From contig NZ_NQKX01000008.1 of NCBI RefSeq assembly GCF_002252635.1, positions 1-64,000 of the forward strand: 64,000 nt of DNA. Reading direction: 5' to 3'. Source of the stretch: Synechococcus sp. MW101C3 (lineage in GTDB: Bacteria > Cyanobacteriota > Cyanobacteriia > PCC-6307 > Cyanobiaceae). The translations under genes and the position numbers were made by a program. Positions 1 through 8,076 of the stretch are shown one piece after another. Numbering within the stretch: position 1 is the stretch's first letter; every line of letters begins with the position of its first letter. Below the pieces are notes generated by a model, which was not told the origin of the DNA, did no database searches, and saw nothing but the letters and a program-made list of their open reading frames with translations.

Positions 1-96
1 CCAGCCGACAAACACGAAGCGGTCGCGCTTGAGCCAGTCATCGAGGACGTCGAACCATCCCCGAGCCGAAGGCGCGCGCCCTACAGCAATCGTCAT
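1..96 (-). CDS. psbD: Photosystem II D2 protein, N-terminal 32 residues (partial)
   Basis: The minus strand reads [20 protein letters not shown], then a [12 protein letters not shown] segment, before running off the window edge. This matches the conserved N-terminus of the D2 reaction-centre protein of photosystem II. D2 pairs with D1 in the thylakoid membrane and binds P680 chlorophyll, pheophytin and the QA plastoquinone. The ATG is at 96-94. No good Shine-Dalgarno is visible upstream. The gene is divergent from ycf4 on the plus strand. Only the N-terminus is present, so completeness of the gene cannot be judged. Confidence 0.95.
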   Translation of the reverse strand, partial: MTIAVGRAPSARGWFDVLDDWLKRDRFVFVGW

Positions 97-355
97 GGGA
101 AGAAAAAGTGCGGAAATCCCGCCAAGCTGAGGGATACCGCAGGATCGTAACAACGAAACCCACCGCTGCGAGGAAGCCCGAAATGGGCTGACACCCTTGC
201 CGCAGCCAGCGTTCTTAAGCAATTCTTCTGATTGCCCAGCGGCGGCTGCATGGTGCCGAACCCAGCAACCTTTTCGCTGGTCCCCTCTTCGCTTTTCCAC
301 AGCCTCGCGGCACGGAGGCGAGGATGGCAAGTCTTCCGCCACCACCCCCGCTCCC
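97..355. promoter_or_regulatory. Divergent intergenic region psbD / ycf4
   Basis: This stretch separates two divergent photosynthesis genes and should carry both promoters. On the minus strand a TACGAT hexamer at 144-149 could be a -10 box for psbD, leaving a leader of about 45-50 bases. I see no convincing -35 box. The ycf4 frame stays open back to a TTG at 197, but that part (Cys, Trp, Ser-rich) does not resemble Ycf4, so I treat it as leader. The assignment is weak and positional. Confidence 0.3.
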
Positions 356-967
356 ATGCCCCCGGCTTCTTCCTCCGCCGGCACTCCGCCGCGCCCCGAC
401 CCGGCCACCAGTCCAGCTCCCCGCGCCAGCGATCCCGCCGATGTGCTTGAGCAGTCGGTGCAGGGATCCCGGCGCCTCTCCAACCTGCTGGTGGCCTCGG
501 CCGTGAGTGCTGGAGGCGCTGGCTTCCTGCTCACCAGCCTCTCGAGCCGGCTGGGGATCGATCTGCTGCCGATCGGGCACCCCGCCAGCCTTGCCTGGGT
601 TCCACAGGGCTTGGTGATGGGGGCCTATGGCGTGGCAGCCCTGTTGCTCGCCCTCTATCTCTGGAGCGTGATCAGCATCGACGTGGGCGCCGGTGCCAAC
701 CGCTTCGATCGCAGCAGCGGCACGGCCACGATCAGCCGCCGCGGCTTCCGCAGCCTGATCAGCTTCGAGCTGCCCCTGCGCGAGATTCAGGCCGTCAAGG
801 TGGACGTGCGCGACGGCCTTAACCCGCGCCGTCGTCTTGCCCTGCGTGTGCAGGGGCGCCGCGACCTGCCCCTCACCCGGGTGGGCGAACCGCTGCCTCT
901 GGCCGAGCTGGAGCAGAGCGGCGCGGAACTCGCCCGCTTCCTCAAGGTGCCTCTCGAGGGCGTATGA
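356..967 (+). CDS. ycf4: Photosystem I assembly protein Ycf4
   Basis: Ycf4 is a thylakoid membrane protein that helps assemble photosystem I. The sequence shows a variable N-terminus, then a region [20 protein letters not shown] (about residues 38-57), a first membrane segment, a conserved [19 protein letters not shown] block, a second membrane segment (about 95-112), and a soluble C-terminal domain with [19 protein letters not shown] and [20 protein letters not shown], ending in [11 protein letters not shown]. All are Ycf4 hallmarks. From the ATG at 356 the protein has 203 residues, near the usual 185. The last four bases overlap the start of the cyclophilin gene (ATGA), implying co-translation. 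Confidence 0.93.
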   Translation: MPPASSSAGTPPRPDPATSPAPRASDPADVLEQSVQGSRRLSNLLVASAVSAGGAGFLLTSLSSRLGIDLLPIGHPASLAWVPQGLVMGAYGVAALLLALYLWSVISIDVGAGANRFDRSSGTATISRRGFRSLISFELPLREIQAVKVDVRDGLNPRRRLALRVQGRRDLPLTRVGEPLPLAELEQSGAELARFLKVPLEGV

Positions 968-1683
968 ACACGATGGCGTTCTCGCTCACCCGCACCCTTC
1001 TGGTGAGCCTGCTGCTGTTCACACCCTTCGGCCTCAGCGCTTGCGGCAGCGATCAGAGCCAGGCCGCTCTCGGTTGTGCCTCTGCCGCCAGCCCCTGCCT
1101 GAGCGGCAAGGCCGTGGTGTCGCTCCAGACCAGCCGCGGCGATGTGGTCGTGGAGCTCAATGGCGCCGATGCCCCGCTCACCGCCGGCAATTTCGTCGAC
1201 CTGGTGCGCCGCGGTACCTACAACAACACTGTCTTTCACCGGGTGGTGAACCAGCCCACACCGTTCGTGGTGCAGGGCGGTGACCCCCAGAGCGCCACCC
1301 CCGGCGTGAGTCCCGAGCTGTTCGGCACCGGCAGCTTCGTGGACCCCAGCACCGGTCAGCCCCGCTTCATTCCGCTGGAACTGGGCATGAAGGGCAAGGC
1401 CACTCCCCGCTACGGCGAGCAGCTCACCGATCCGGCGGATGCAGCGCAGCTGCGGCTCGTGCACGAGCGCGGTGCCATCGCCATGGCCCGCTCCGAGGAC
1501 CCCAACTCCGCCAGTGCGCAGTTCTACGTGGCTCTGCGGCCGCTTCCCGAGCTCGACGGCCGCTACGCCGTGTTCGGCCGCGTGGTGAAGGGCATGGACG
1601 TGGTGGACCGCATCCAGCAGGGAGACAAGCTGGTGAAGGCCAGCGTGATCGAGGGCGGCACCCTGGTGAAGGGTCAGCCCTGA
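964..1683 (+). CDS. Cyclophilin-type peptidyl-prolyl cis-trans isomerase, probable lipoprotein
   Basis: 239 residues. The N-terminus has a hydrophobic signal segment ending in a lipobox LSAC (Cys about residue 27), so the protein is probably lipid-anchored outside the cytoplasmic or thylakoid membrane. The cyclophilin core follows: [62 protein letters not shown] and [14 protein letters not shown], with the FHRV and GGDP active-site motifs. Cyclophilins catalyse proline isomerisation during folding. The ATG overlaps the ycf4 stop by four bases, so it may be co-expressed with the PSI assembly factor, perhaps as a lumenal folding helper; that role is inference. Confidence 0.9.
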   Translation: MNTMAFSLTRTLLVSLLLFTPFGLSACGSDQSQAALGCASAASPCLSGKAVVSLQTSRGDVVVELNGADAPLTAGNFVDLVRRGTYNNTVFHRVVNQPTPFVVQGGDPQSATPGVSPELFGTGSFVDPSTGQPRFIPLELGMKGKATPRYGEQLTDPADAAQLRLVHERGAIAMARSEDPNSASAQFYVALRPLPELDGRYAVFGRVVKGMDVVDRIQQGDKLVKASVIEGGTLVKGQP

Positions 1684-1689
1684 GGCGCC

Positions 1690-2220
1690 TCAGGCCGGCA
1701 CCCGTTTCTCTGAGGCGGTGGTCTTGAGGTAGGCGGTGTTCACACCGGAGGCCCGCTCTAGGGCCACTTTTCCGGTGCGCACGATTTCGAGGATTCCGTA
1801 GCTCTCGAGGATCTGCTCGAGAGCCACCAGCTTGCCCGGGTCGCCCACCACCTCAAGGATCAGGGCGTTGTCGGCCACGTCCACCACGTTGGCGCGGAAC
1901 ACCTGCACCAGATCCAGGATGGCGGCTCGGCTCTCGGCCGGCGCCGCCACCTTGAGCAGCATCAGTTCGCGCTCCACCGCAGGAATCGTGGAGAGGTCGA
2001 TCACGTTGAGCACGTTGACCAGCTTGTTGAGGTGCTTGGTCATCTGCTCGAGCGTGCGATCGTCGCCCTCCACCACCATGGTGAGGCGCGAGACGCCCCG
2101 CTGCTCGGCCGGGCCCACCGCCAGGCTCTCGATGTTGAAGCCGCGGCGGGCGAACAATCCAGAAATCCGGCTGAGGGCACCGGATTGGTCCTCCACCAGC
2201 ACCGAGAGGGTGTGCTTCAT
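1690..2220 (-). CDS. ilvN: Acetolactate synthase regulatory (small) subunit
   Basis: 176 residues. IlvN (IlvH type) activates the catalytic IlvB subunit and confers valine feedback inhibition in branched-chain amino acid synthesis. The N-terminal ACT domain is clear ([20 protein letters not shown], then [17 protein letters not shown]). A second domain follows (about 80-165) with [29 protein letters not shown] and [20 protein letters not shown]. Length is normal. It converges on the cyclophilin gene with only six bases between the stops. ilvB is not in the window; ilvD of the same pathway is at 44926-46596. Confidence 0.95.
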   Translation of the reverse strand: MKHTLSVLVEDQSGALSRISGLFARRGFNIESLAVGPAEQRGVSRLTMVVEGDDRTLEQMTKHLNKLVNVLNVIDLSTIPAVERELMLLKVAAPAESRAAILDLVQVFRANVVDVADNALILEVVGDPGKLVALEQILESYGILEIVRTGKVALERASGVNTAYLKTTASEKRVPA

Positions 2221-2291
2221 TCCCGGCGGGCACAGCAGGCGATCAGCTTCCCAAATTACGCGCTGGCCTCACGGCCCTCAGGGCCGGGTGC

Positions 2292-3263
2292 TCAGCGGGG
2301 ATCCTCGGGCCGGGGTGGCAGACGGCGAAGCCAGGCCTGCAGCAGGCGATCGACCGTGGCGGGATCTTCGTCGTGTGGGCAATGGCCCACCCCCTCCAGC
2401 TTGTGCAGTTCGAGGTCGGGCCGGAGCTTCCGCATCTCGGCGGCCACCTCGATCGGCACCAACCGATCGGCTTCCCCCCACAGCACCAGCAGCGGCCGGC
2501 GCAGGCGCTGCAGCAGCACCGCTGCGGTGGCTCCACGGGGGCGCAGCGCCATACCGATGCTCATGCCGCGTAGGGCCCAGGCGGCGGTGGGGCGACGTGC
2601 CGGACGGGCGATGAGCTGGTGCAGGGCGCTGTCGCCGATCACCGGCGAGTTGTAGGCCGACTGGATGCCCAGATCCAGCAGCGGCGTGCGGGCGATCAGG
2701 GGCACCAGCAGCTCCAGCGGCAGCAGCCGGCAGAGCCACACCACCGCCCGGCGTTGCAGCCAGCGCAGCCATGGCGCCCGCCGCGCCGGCACGGGCATCA
2801 GCAAAGTGGGATCCGGCAGCGGTGCGGCCACCACCCCCCGCACCCAGGCGGGAAAGAACACCCCGCAGCTGAGTGCCACCAGCCCTCCCAGCGAGTGCCC
2901 GATCAGCACGGCCGGCTGTTGCACCACCTGTTCAAGAAACCTTTGGGCCTGACGGGCCCAGAGCCGGTTGTCGAGGCGCATCGCCGGCTGGGCCGAGGCG
3001 CCGAAGCCGATCAGATCGAGGCCATAGACGCACCAGCCTGCGGCTGCCAGTGGGCCGGCGGTGGCCCGCCAGTGGCCGCTGCCGGCGGCGAAGCCATGCA
3101 GCAGCAGCAGTGGTGGCCCGTCCGGATCGCCCAGCACGCGCCAGTGGCAGTCGAGCCCGCGCCATCGCCACACCGCCGCGCGGCCCCAGTCGGGTCCGGC
3201 CGTTGCGACAGGCTGGCCCAGGGATGTCACCAACGGAGCGGGTTCACGCAAGACACCTCTCAC
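2292..3263 (-). CDS. Alpha/beta hydrolase
   Basis: Up to 323 residues from a GTG at 3263. The alpha/beta-hydrolase fold is shown by LLLLHGFAAGSGHWR (oxyanion region), the nucleophile elbow LIGHSLGGLVAL with catalytic Ser, the late-strand acid region VLWGEADRLVP, and the catalytic His in EGVGHCPHDEDP. Such single-domain enzymes in cyanobacteria are often annotated as hydrolase or acyltransferase; the substrate cannot be told. The N-terminus is uncertain: internal GTG codons downstream (for example in the LVTSL segment) are plausible starts. A later start would free space for the trm1 start on the opposite strand. Confidence 0.82.
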   Translation of the reverse strand: MRGVLREPAPLVTSLGQPVATAGPDWGRAAVWRWRGLDCHWRVLGDPDGPPLLLLHGFAAGSGHWRATAGPLAAAGWCVYGLDLIGFGASAQPAMRLDNRLWARQAQRFLEQVVQQPAVLIGHSLGGLVALSCGVFFPAWVRGVVAAPLPDPTLLMPVPARRAPWLRWLQRRAVVWLCRLLPLELLVPLIARTPLLDLGIQSAYNSPVIGDSALHQLIARPARRPTAAWALRGMSIGMALRPRGATAAVLLQRLRRPLLVLWGEADRLVPIEVAAEMRKLRPDLELHKLEGVGHCPHDEDPATVDRLLQAWLRRLPPRPEDPR

Positions 3264-4376
3264 TATTGCGAAGCTTCAGCAGCGCTGTGCACGGGTCAGG
3301 GGTTCTTCCGGCCGGAATCCCGGCCCTCCCGTGATCTGGGGGTGCTGCTGGCGCGCCAGCTCAGCCTGGCGGGCCCCCTGCGGGTGCTCGACCTCATGAC
3401 AGGCTGCGGCATCCGGGCGTTGCGCTACGGCCAGGAGAGCCCGGCCCAGCTGGTGTGGGCCAACGACGCCGATCCCGACCGTCAGCCGCTGCTGCACGCC
3501 AACCTTGCCCCCCTGGCGGATCGCCCGGGGCTGGAGTTGTGCTGCTCCGCCCTCACCGCCCAGCAGCTGCTAGCGGGTTGCCTGCAGCGGCAGGAGCGCT
3601 TCGAGCTCGTTGATCTTGACGCCTTCGGCTGTCCCACTCCCCTGTTGCCGCTGGCGCTGGAGGCGGTGGCTTTCGGCGGTGTGCTCTACGTGGCCAGCAC
3701 TGATGGCCGCTCCCCCACCGGCCACGACCGTTCTGCCGCCGTGCGCACCCTGGGGGCTGCGGCGCGGGCCCACCCGGCCAGCTGGGAGCTGGCGCTGCGC
3801 CTGCAGCTGGGGGTGATCGCCCGCACGGCCTGGGCCATGGGGCGGGGCCTGCAGCCGGTGTTCAGCTTTAGTGAGGGCCGCACGTTCCGCACGGCGGTGC
3901 GGATCCTGCGCCGGCCCTTGGCGGGCGAGGAACGGCAGCTCGGCCTGCTGGCGCACTGCCACCACTGCGGTGAGCAGCAGGTGCAGAGCCTGCTGCGCCT
4001 GCGCCAGTGGCAGGTGTGCTGCGAGCCTGCGGCCGCGCTGGCGGTGAGTGGCCCGCTCTGGATCGGTCCGCTGCAGGATCCCGCCACGCTCACGGCGATC
4101 CGTGCTGCCACTGCGGCGGAGGATGCTTCGCTCTGCCGTGCTGCCGCCCGCCTGTTGGGCAGCCTCGCCGCCGACGCGGGCCTGCCCGCGCGCTGCTGGC
4201 CCCTGGCCGAGCTGGGCCGGCGCCTGGGGGGCGGTCCGCCGCGGTTGCAGGTACTGCTCGCAGACCTGAACAACCAGGGATGGGAGGCCTGCGCCAGTGG
4301 GGTGATGCCCGGCCAGTTCCGGACCGATGCCCCCTGGCCACTGGTGCTCGAACGGGCCGGGGCGCTAAATAGGTAG
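3264..4376 (+). CDS. trm1: tRNA (guanine-26,N2) dimethyltransferase, Trm1 family (start unresolved)
   Basis: Trm1 makes N2,N2-dimethylguanosine in tRNA using SAM; among bacteria it is known from Aquifex and cyanobacteria. Visible motifs: GFFRPESRPSRDLGVLLARQ near the N-terminus, the SAM-binding LRVLDLMTGCGIRALRYG, a catalytic-type DLDAFGCPTPLLP, and a C-terminal domain with HCHHCGE, a CxxC-like metal site. The conserved region begins at about 3264 (HYCEASAAL), but the frame has no ATG, GTG or TTG between about 3141 and there. An ATG at 3224 lies in a neighbouring frame; a single base change in 3250-3262 would join it to the conserved protein. The coordinate marks the start of recognisable homology, not a proven start codon. 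Confidence 0.8.
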   Translation, partial: YCEASAALCTGQGFFRPESRPSRDLGVLLARQLSLAGPLRVLDLMTGCGIRALRYGQESPAQLVWANDADPDRQPLLHANLAPLADRPGLELCCSALTAQQLLAGCLQRQERFELVDLDAFGCPTPLLPLALEAVAFGGVLYVASTDGRSPTGHDRSAAVRTLGAAARAHPASWELALRLQLGVIARTAWAMGRGLQPVFSFSEGRTFRTAVRILRRPLAGEERQLGLLAHCHHCGEQQVQSLLRLRQWQVCCEPAAALAVSGPLWIGPLQDPATLTAIRAATAAEDASLCRAAARLLGSLAADAGLPARCWPLAELGRRLGGGPPRLQVLLADLNNQGWEACASGVMPGQFRTDAPWPLVLERAGALNR

Positions 4377-4394
4377 CCGTTTTCCCAATGGGCC

Positions 4395-4493
4395 ATGGCC
4401 TCTGAAATCTTCGGCATCGCGGCGATCTTCTGGGTGCTCATCCCCGTGGGTCTGGCCGGCGGTGCCCTGCTGCTCAAGCTGCAGAAAGACTGA
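4395..4493 (+). CDS. petM: Cytochrome b6f complex subunit VII (PetM)
   Basis: A 32-residue single-span membrane protein starting [20 protein letters not shown] and ending LLLKLQKD, which is the canonical PetM sequence and length. PetM is one of the four small subunits on the periphery of the cytochrome b6f complex in the thylakoid membrane. It lies 18 bases after trm1 and 64 bases before ycf39 on the same strand, a neighbourhood common in cyanobacteria. I see no strong Shine-Dalgarno directly upstream. Confidence 0.96.
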   Translation: MASEIFGIAAIFWVLIPVGLAGGALLLKLQKD

Positions 4494-4557
4494 GCCGCCT
4501 GCGGCGCGTCGCCCCCTGCCTCAGCTTTAGGCTCAGCGCCCTATCCACCGGTGGTTC

Positions 4558-5520
4558 ATGCAGGTTCTGGTCGTCGGCGCCACAGGAACTCTCGGCCGCC
4601 AGATCGCCCGGCACGCGCTGGAGCAGGGGCATCAGGTGCGTTGCATGGTGCGCTCCCCTCGCAAGGCCTCGTTCCTGCAGGAATGGGGCTGCGAGCTCAC
4701 CCGTGGTGACCTGCTGGAACCCGACAGCCTCGCCTACGCCCTTGAGGGCCAGGAAGCGGTGATCGATGCGGCCACCGCCCGCCCCACCGACAGTGCCGGC
4801 ATCTACACGATCGACTGGCAGGGAAAGCTCAATCTGGTGCGGGCCTGCGAAGCGGCCAACGTGAAGCGCTTCGTGTTCGTGTCGCTGCTGGAGGCGGCGC
4901 AGCACCGCAACGTGCCGCTGATGGATATCAAATACTGCACCGAGCAGTTGCTGGCGGCCTCCCAACTGGATTACACGATCCTGCGCTGCGTGGCCTTCAT
5001 GCAGGGGGTGATCGGTCAGTTCGCCATCCCGGTGCTCGAAAGCCAGACGGTGTGGGTGAGCGGAACGCCCACGCCGATCGCCTACATGAACACCCAGGAC
5101 GTAGCCCGATTTTCGGTGGCGGCCCTGAGCCATGACGAAACGATCCGCCAGTCCTTTCCTGTGGTGGGGCCGAAGGCCTGGAACACCGGGGAAGTCACCC
5201 AGCTGTGCGAGCGCTACAGCGGGCGATCGGCTCGCGTGTTCCGTGTGCGGCCCTTCCTGATCCGTCTGATGCAGGGTCTGGCGTCGTTCTTCGAGCCCGG
5301 GGTGCAGGTGGCTGAACGGCTGGCTTTCGCCGACGTGACAGGGGGAGGCCAGAGCCTGGAGGCACCGATGGAGGAGAGCTATGCCGCCTTCGGGCTGGAC
5401 CCGGCCGCTACCACCCGCCTGGAGGACTACCTCAAGGAGTATTACGACACGATCCTGCGGCGTCTGCGCGAGATGGAGGCCGATCTCGACAAGAGCGCCA
5501 AGAAGAAGCTTCCCTTCTGA
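4558..5520 (+). CDS. ycf39: Ycf39-type NAD(P)-binding protein (atypical SDR, NmrA-like)
   Basis: 320 residues. The N-terminal Rossmann motif MQVLVVGATGTLGRQIARHA is followed by GHQVRCMVRSPRKASFL, the GDLLEPDSL segment and KRFVFVSLLEA, all matching Ycf39. In Synechocystis, Ycf39 associates with high-light-inducible proteins and chlorophyll synthase and helps deliver chlorophyll to newly made photosystem II subunits. The C-terminal half (VTQLCERYSGRSARVFRVRP) also fits, and the length matches the family. Location downstream of petM supports a photosynthetic role. Confidence 0.93.
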   Translation: MQVLVVGATGTLGRQIARHALEQGHQVRCMVRSPRKASFLQEWGCELTRGDLLEPDSLAYALEGQEAVIDAATARPTDSAGIYTIDWQGKLNLVRACEAANVKRFVFVSLLEAAQHRNVPLMDIKYCTEQLLAASQLDYTILRCVAFMQGVIGQFAIPVLESQTVWVSGTPTPIAYMNTQDVARFSVAALSHDETIRQSFPVVGPKAWNTGEVTQLCERYSGRSARVFRVRPFLIRLMQGLASFFEPGVQVAERLAFADVTGGGQSLEAPMEESYAAFGLDPAATTRLEDYLKEYYDTILRRLREMEADLDKSAKKKLPF

Positions 5521-5695
5521 GCTTCAGGCGATTGGCCGCACCTGACTGTCTGGCCGCGTCTTTCTGACTTTCCTGTCTGTCCTGTCTGTACATGGCCCGT
5601 CCATGGCTGCGGTTGGAATTGTTCCCAGGCTTTGGCCACATCGCAGACCCGGAAGCCTGGCTGGGTGATACAGCTGGGGTAAGTTCATCTGTACT
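5521..5695. other. Intergenic, short direct repeats, no gene seen
   Basis: No convincing coding region. The segment contains short direct repeats of the type TCCTGTCTG (two perfect tandem copies at 5571-5588, plus related CTGTCTG and TCTGAC words around 5543-5570). It precedes a small ORF beginning at 5696. Confidence 0.5.
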
Positions 5696-5833
5696 ATGGC
5701 AGGAGAATTGGGGAGGCCGTTTGAAGGGCTGGAGGAGCCCCAGTGGTTGAAGCAGGAAGTCCAGTGGCTGAATCAGGCGGCCCAGTGGTTGTGTGAGTGG
5801 GCCAGTGGTGGAGTGAGGCGGCGCAGTGGCTGA
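5696..5833 (+). CDS. Candidate small ORF, 45 residues, Trp-rich heptad repeat
   Basis: An ATG at 5696 opens a 45-codon frame to TGA at 5831-5833. After a short leader (MAGELGRPFEGLEEP) it encodes three near-identical heptads, QWLKQEV, QWLNQAA and QWLCEWA, then a basic tail (VRRRSG). A helical plot would put Trp and Leu on one face and Gln/Lys/Glu on the other, so an amphipathic or membrane-surface helix is plausible. The heptads follow a 21-base DNA repeat, so the reading frame survives repeat copying. I do not recognise a family. No clear ribosome-binding site is seen, and the repeat continues slightly beyond the stop, so it may be chance. Confidence 0.35.
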   Translation: MAGELGRPFEGLEEPQWLKQEVQWLNQAAQWLCEWASGGVRRRSG

Positions 5834-5845
5834 TGGGGCGGACAT
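5740..5845. repeat. Imperfect 20-21 bp tandem repeat (CCAGTGG units)
   Basis: Five imperfect units beginning CCAGTGG or GCAGTGG start near 5740, 5761, 5782, 5802 and 5823. Spacing is 20-21 bases. Units commonly continue TTGA or CTGA and contain a GCAGG or CAGGCGG core. The first three keep a multiple-of-three period and encode the heptads of the 5696-5833 frame. Confidence 0.75.
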
Positions 5846-6084
5846 TGGCTGAGGGGGCTGGTCCGCTGACGCTGGCTCCAGTTCGCCCCCTTTCACTTCC
5901 TGCGTCTTTTCCCCCAGTCGCTTCCCTGCTGCCCATCCGCTGCAAGGCTGCTCCCTGTCCACTGGGCTCCTCCTCCCCAGGCCTCTCCCTCGTCACTTCT
6001 CAGTTCCTGCCGCGCCTCTCCGGCGCCCCTGCTGGGTCTCTCCCCCGCTTCCTGCCTCTTTCACCCCCCGGCCCTGTTCGCCCC
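5834..6084. other. Intergenic, pyrimidine-rich leader, no gene seen
   Basis: The region is C/T-rich on the plus strand from about 5880 to 6080 and reads open into the next gene, but the predicted extension is Pro/Leu/Ser low-complexity and lacks the character of the conserved small protein starting at 6085. I therefore call it untranslated leader. Confidence 0.5.
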
Positions 6085-6300
6085 ATGTCGATTGCTCAGA
6101 TCAAGAACCTGCAGCGGCGTCTCGCCAACCTGGAGCAGGAATCGGTGCAGGAGTTGAATCGTGCCTGCGGCCATGAGCTGTGGCAGAGCCTGGGATTTGA
6201 TGCCCTCGACGCGCTGGAGGATCCCGATCGGCGCTCCAGAGCGAACTACTACTACGGCCAACTGCAAACGGTGCGGGAGCTGCAACAGGTGATCGGCTGA
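6085..6300 (+). CDS. Small conserved-type helical protein, function unknown
   Basis: 71 residues starting MSIAQIKNLQRRLANLEQES. The sequence is strongly helical with regular Leu spacing (LQRRLANLEQESVQELNRA), followed by LWQSLGFDALDALED and a C-terminal helix with YYYGQLQTVRELQQ. It looks like a compact alpha-helical protein rather than a chance frame. The frame is open upstream for nearly 290 bases, but that part is low-complexity, so I use the ATG at 6085. I do not recognise a named family. It converges with the pseudouridine synthase (23 bases between ends). Confidence 0.7.
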   Translation: MSIAQIKNLQRRLANLEQESVQELNRACGHELWQSLGFDALDALEDPDRRSRANYYYGQLQTVRELQQVIG

Positions 6301-6322
6301 GCGGCATGGATGCCAAGCCTCC

Positions 6323-7003
6323 CTATCCGCCACCGCCGTTGCGCCCGGATTTCCCGCCACCGGCCCGTCCGCCTCGCCCTCGGACGGGACCGTCGCTCTG
6401 GGCGGAAGCAAGCAGGAGCAGCCGCTGCAAGCGTTCCTCCTCCGCCTGGCTCACCGGGCGCCACTGGCCGGCCGGCAGGTCGATCAGATCAAGCGGCGGC
6501 TGACCGTCCATCAGGTCGATGGCGGTGCGGATCAGCCGCAGGGTGGGCCATCCCACTGCCGCGGTCATGCGGCGCACCTGCCGATTGCGCCCCTCGCGCA
6601 GCTCCAGTTCCAGCCAGCTGGTGGGAATGGCGCGCCGCTCACGGATCGGTGGATCCCGTGGCGGCAGGCCGGGATCCGCCAGCAGCCGGGCCCGGGCGGG
6701 CAGGGTGCGCTGGCCCTGGATGGTCACCCCCGCTTGCAGGGCGGCCAGCCCGGCCGGGGTGGGCTCCCCTTCCACCTGTACCCAGTAGCGGCGCCAGTGT
6801 CCCCAGCGGGGATCGGTGAGCCGTTGCTGCAGGCGGCCCACGCTCGTGAGCAGCAGCAGTCCCTCACTGTCGGCATCCAGCCGTCCGGCGGCGTAGACCT
6901 CCCGCACCGGGATGAACTCTGCCAGGTGCACCCATGGGCTGCCCGGTTCTGCCGTGAACTGGCTGAGCACGCCGTAGGGCTTGTGGAACAGCAGGGTGGG
7001 CAC
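6323..7003 (-). CDS. Pseudouridine synthase, RsuA/RluE-like
   Basis: 226 residues from a GTG at 7003. The start [14 protein letters not shown] and the catalytic motif [19 protein letters not shown] (Asp nucleophile in GRLDADSEG) identify the RsuA/RluB/RluE group, which isomerises uridine in ribosomal [23 protein letters not shown] is the conserved C-terminal element. There is no N-terminal S4 RNA-binding domain, as in RluE. The last 30 residues are Gly/Arg-rich and probably disordered. The exact target uridine cannot be assigned. Confidence 0.88.
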   Translation of the reverse strand: MPTLLFHKPYGVLSQFTAEPGSPWVHLAEFIPVREVYAAGRLDADSEGLLLLTSVGRLQQRLTDPRWGHWRRYWVQVEGEPTPAGLAALQAGVTIQGQRTLPARARLLADPGLPPRDPPIRERRAIPTSWLELELREGRNRQVRRMTAAVGWPTLRLIRTAIDLMDGQPPLDLIDLPAGQWRPVSQAEEERLQRLLLLASAQSDGPVRGRGGRAGGGKSGRNGGGG

Positions 7004-7099
7004 GGTCGTTGCTCGTTAGCTGTTGGTGGCGGTGGTTGGAGTGGAATGGTGTGCGTCGCCCTCTGGCCTCAGGCACCAGCATGGAGCCCACCGCACGAA

Positions 7100-7140
7100 G
7101 GCCACAGCAGATCGGCCACAGCAGAACGGCCACAGCATGG
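7100..7140. repeat. 14-bp tandem repeat, about three copies
   Basis: Units GGCCACAGCAGATC (7100-7113), GGCCACAGCAGAAC (7114-7127) and GGCCACAGCA (7128-7137) are head to tail. The period is not a multiple of three and no frame benefits from it. Confidence 0.75.
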
Positions 7141-7215
7141 AGTCCATCGCCATGGACCTCCGCAGGAAGGCCATGGCTTGCAGATCAAAGCTGGTAGGGG
7201 ACAGTTTGGAGCCCT

Positions 7216-7280
7216 CTGCTTGATGACAACTGCTTGATGGCCACTGCAGGAAGGCGACAGCTTGATGGAGACAGCTTCCA
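7216..7280. repeat. Interspersed CTGCTTGATG / CAGCTTGATG repeats
   Basis: Copies begin at 7216, 7230 and 7258 with a truncated CAGCTTCC copy after 7270. Spacing is irregular (14 and 28 bases, multiples of 14), the same period as the 7100-7140 array, suggesting a common origin. Confidence 0.55.
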
Positions 7281-8076
7281 GTCTTCAGCTCCAAGGCTTG
7301 CGGGCAGCAGACGGAAGCTCAAAGCCGGTAGGCAGTGCCTCACAGGCTCCTGAGCTGGCTTGAACCAGCTGGCTGATGCCGCCAGGCAAGCCATGGCACT
7401 GGCCCCCATCTGGCGCAACCTGCCGGAGTTCATTTCTGGTTTCGGAACTCAATCAGATCGGGCCCGCGAGCCAAACCCTGACCGGGCCCCGGCGGCTGTG
7501 ATCCACCCAGAGGAGCCCAGTCCCATGTGGCTCCACCCCGTTCAGCCAGCCTTCCGATGCGGAACCAGCCCAGTCATTGGCCTGAGGCAGATCCAGGCAG
7601 CAAGCTGGATTGCGCAGGCAGGCTCATCGCCACTCAGCTGGCGCTGCGGCGTGCGCGCCAAAGGTTCACTGCGCCGATGGAAATCAGCAGCAAGCCCAGA
7701 TCGAGGGACAGGGAAGGAACGATCAAGGCTTGGCCCCGGAGCGATCGCAGACCCTAGGGGTTGGGGGGCGACAGCGTTGTGGTAGCAGGTCGGCGGGGTT
7801 TCGGCCTGCGTGCCACTGAGGTTTGGGTCTGATGCTGCTGGGGGTAGGGCCTGTTGCCGGTGTGGCTTGCTCGGGGCGTCACTGGGCCAGTGGTCCGCTG
7901 GCTCGGGGGCACTGCTCAGCTGGCGCAGGGCGGGCACTCTGCTGGCTCAGGCGTGATGCTCAGCTTGTGGTTCAGGAGTTGCGCTGCTTACCGGTGTGGA
8001 GAGGGGCCGGCCTGGAGGGGGGGAGAGGCGCCAATTTAAGCTGTGCCTTCTCCTACAGATTGAGCACCCGCTCCGC

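Larger units (their letters stand above)
7004..8076. other. 1.07-kb non-coding, repeat-rich region
   Basis: I find no reading frame here that looks like a protein gene; open frames are short, Cys/Trp/Ser-rich and on both strands. The stretch holds several degenerate short repeat tracts: 14-base GGCCACAGCA units (7100-7140), CTGCTTGATG/CAGCTTGATG words (7216-7280), and GGCACT/CTGGCTCAGG/GCTCAGC words around 7895-7970. A perfect GCGATCGC palindrome (HIP1 core) is at 7741-7748. The last 60-100 bases should hold the infA promoter and leader. Confidence 0.6.

Noticed and set aside
5797-6084. Upstream extension of the 6085-6300 protein
   Set aside because: The sequence is Pro/Leu/Ser low-complexity and overlaps the repeat tract. 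The well-ordered helical protein begins at ATG 6085.
5740-7280. Possible CRISPR array
   Set aside because: Repeat units are imperfect, contiguous or only 14-21 bases and have no unique spacers of constant length; no cas gene is present.
7741-7748. GCGATCGC palindrome as a regulatory site
   Set aside because: It is the common HIP1 core, dispersed in cyanobacterial genomes (others at 9420 and 18319), so position alone gives no function.
7004-8076. Several open frames of 60-140 codons in the repeat-rich gap
   Set aside because: None shows ordered composition, motif or ribosome-binding site, and frames occur on both strands at equal length, as expected from high GC.
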